A stretch of DNA of 5,678 nucleotides, from the NCBI GenBank assembly GCA_002049985.1, contig MVCY01000096.1, positions 1-5,678 of the forward strand. Reading direction: 5' to 3'. This DNA is from Candidatus Latescibacteria bacterium 4484_181. GTDB taxonomy: Bacteria > Latescibacterota > MVCY01. The translations under genes were made by a program, and so were the position numbers. The notes under the pieces were generated by a model, which made no database searches, was not told the origin of the DNA, and worked only from the letters and a program-made list of their open reading frames with translations. Positions 5,500-5,678 of this stretch are shown here, piece after piece (within the stretch, counting starts at the first letter, position 1; each line of letters begins with the position of its first letter).

Positions 5500-5543
5500 C
5501 CCCCTGTTGTCTGTCCCGATATGGACAAAATGTTTGTATCAGA
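5491..5543. repeat. Stem-loop inside the element
   Basis: TCTGATACA (5491-5499) pairs perfectly with TGTATCAGA (5535-5543), and inside the loop TGTCC (5512-5516) can pair with GGACA (5523-5527). The left arm is shared with the nested unit at 5354-5499, so TGTATCA occurs three times within 190 bases in alternating orientation. Confidence 0.5.
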
Positions 5544-5678
5544 TAAGACTGGCCGTTTGCTTGAAATCCCCTTGATGACGATATCTCTTTCTTATTTTTC
5601 ATAAGTTTTCCGAATCTGGGTTAAACTTTCACAAACATCCTTACGATTACAGGCATAGCTGATTAATATTTAGTCCGT

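Larger units (their letters stand above)
5067..5622. mobile_element. Putative non-autonomous element bounded by 17-bp inverted repeats
   Basis: AACCCAGATTCGGAAAA at 5067-5083 is repeated exactly, inverted, as TTTTCCGAATCTGGGTT at 5606-5622, enclosing a 556-bp unit. The interior has no credible gene; the longest open frame (minus strand, about 5602-5159) is rich in Cys, Arg and Ser, has no recognisable domain and crosses several repeats. The interior carries two short hairpins (5183-5222) and a smaller inverted-repeat unit (5354-5499). Long perfect terminal inverted repeats without a transposase fit a MITE-like element or an insertion sequence remnant. I do not see a clear target-site duplication immediately outside the repeats (ACTG on the left, AAAC on the right), and I cannot assign an IS family. 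Confidence 0.6.

Noticed and set aside
5159..5602. Minus-strand open frame of 147 codons in the 3' region
   Set aside because: Composition is Cys/Arg/Ser-rich, no domain is recognisable, it crosses several inverted and tandem repeats, and its start lies at the edge of the right inverted repeat with no ribosome site. Treated as a chance frame over repeats.

Overview
The window is a stretch of bacterial housekeeping DNA of moderate G+C content with every gene on the + strand. It holds two transcription units. The first is efp (elongation factor P), accB (biotin carboxyl carrier protein), accC (biotin carboxylase) and coaX (type III pantothenate kinase). The second is groES-groEL, preceded by a perfect CIRCE operator and closed by a strong intrinsic terminator. 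A CIRCE/HrcA-type heat-shock operon, a type III rather than type I pantothenate kinase, and a GroEL ending in Pro/Gly/Tyr residues rather than the Gly-Met repeats of proteobacteria argue against a gammaproteobacterium. My tentative guess is a Chloroflexota (Dehalococcoidia-like) or other environmental lineage; this is an impression from protein similarity remembered, not a computed placement.

The striking property is that four large internal deletions interrupt five otherwise clean housekeeping genes. EF-P stops matching its family after residue 126 and runs directly into the N-terminal region of AccB in another frame (junction about 403-408). AccC has lost about 80 residues in frame (junction about 1271-1279). 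GroES has lost about half its length with a frameshift (junction about 3484-3490). GroEL has lost about 80 residues of its equatorial domain, again with a frameshift (junction about 3759-3762). Outside these points I see no premature stops and no decay of conserved motifs. coaX is the only clearly intact gene. Ordinary pseudogene decay does not look like this; assembly collapse, a deletion-bearing variant or altered source sequence are the leading explanations, and raw reads would decide.

Layout: 1-28 leader with a Shine-Dalgarno site; 29-460 truncated efp; 406-831 accB lacking its first residues; 832-1120 a gap with a hairpin and no visible ribosome binding site for accC; 1121-2242 accC with the in-frame deletion; 2244-3014 coaX, one base after accC; 3015-3441 the groE control region (hairpin, A-tracts, promoter with CIRCE, possible second promoter); 3442-3589 broken groES; 3606-4992 broken groEL; 5004-5037 terminator; 5067-5622 a non-coding element bounded by perfect 17-bp inverted repeats and containing nested smaller repeats; 5623-5678 nothing recognised.

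If intact, AccB and AccC would carry and carboxylate biotin in the first step of fatty acid synthesis, CoaX would start coenzyme A synthesis (the acyl carrier for the same pathway), EF-P would relieve ribosome stalling at proline runs, and GroES/GroEL would fold proteins under HrcA control. The most unusual non-coding observation is the 556-bp inverted-repeat-bounded segment behind groEL, which looks like a non-autonomous mobile element or a composite of small dispersed repeats.
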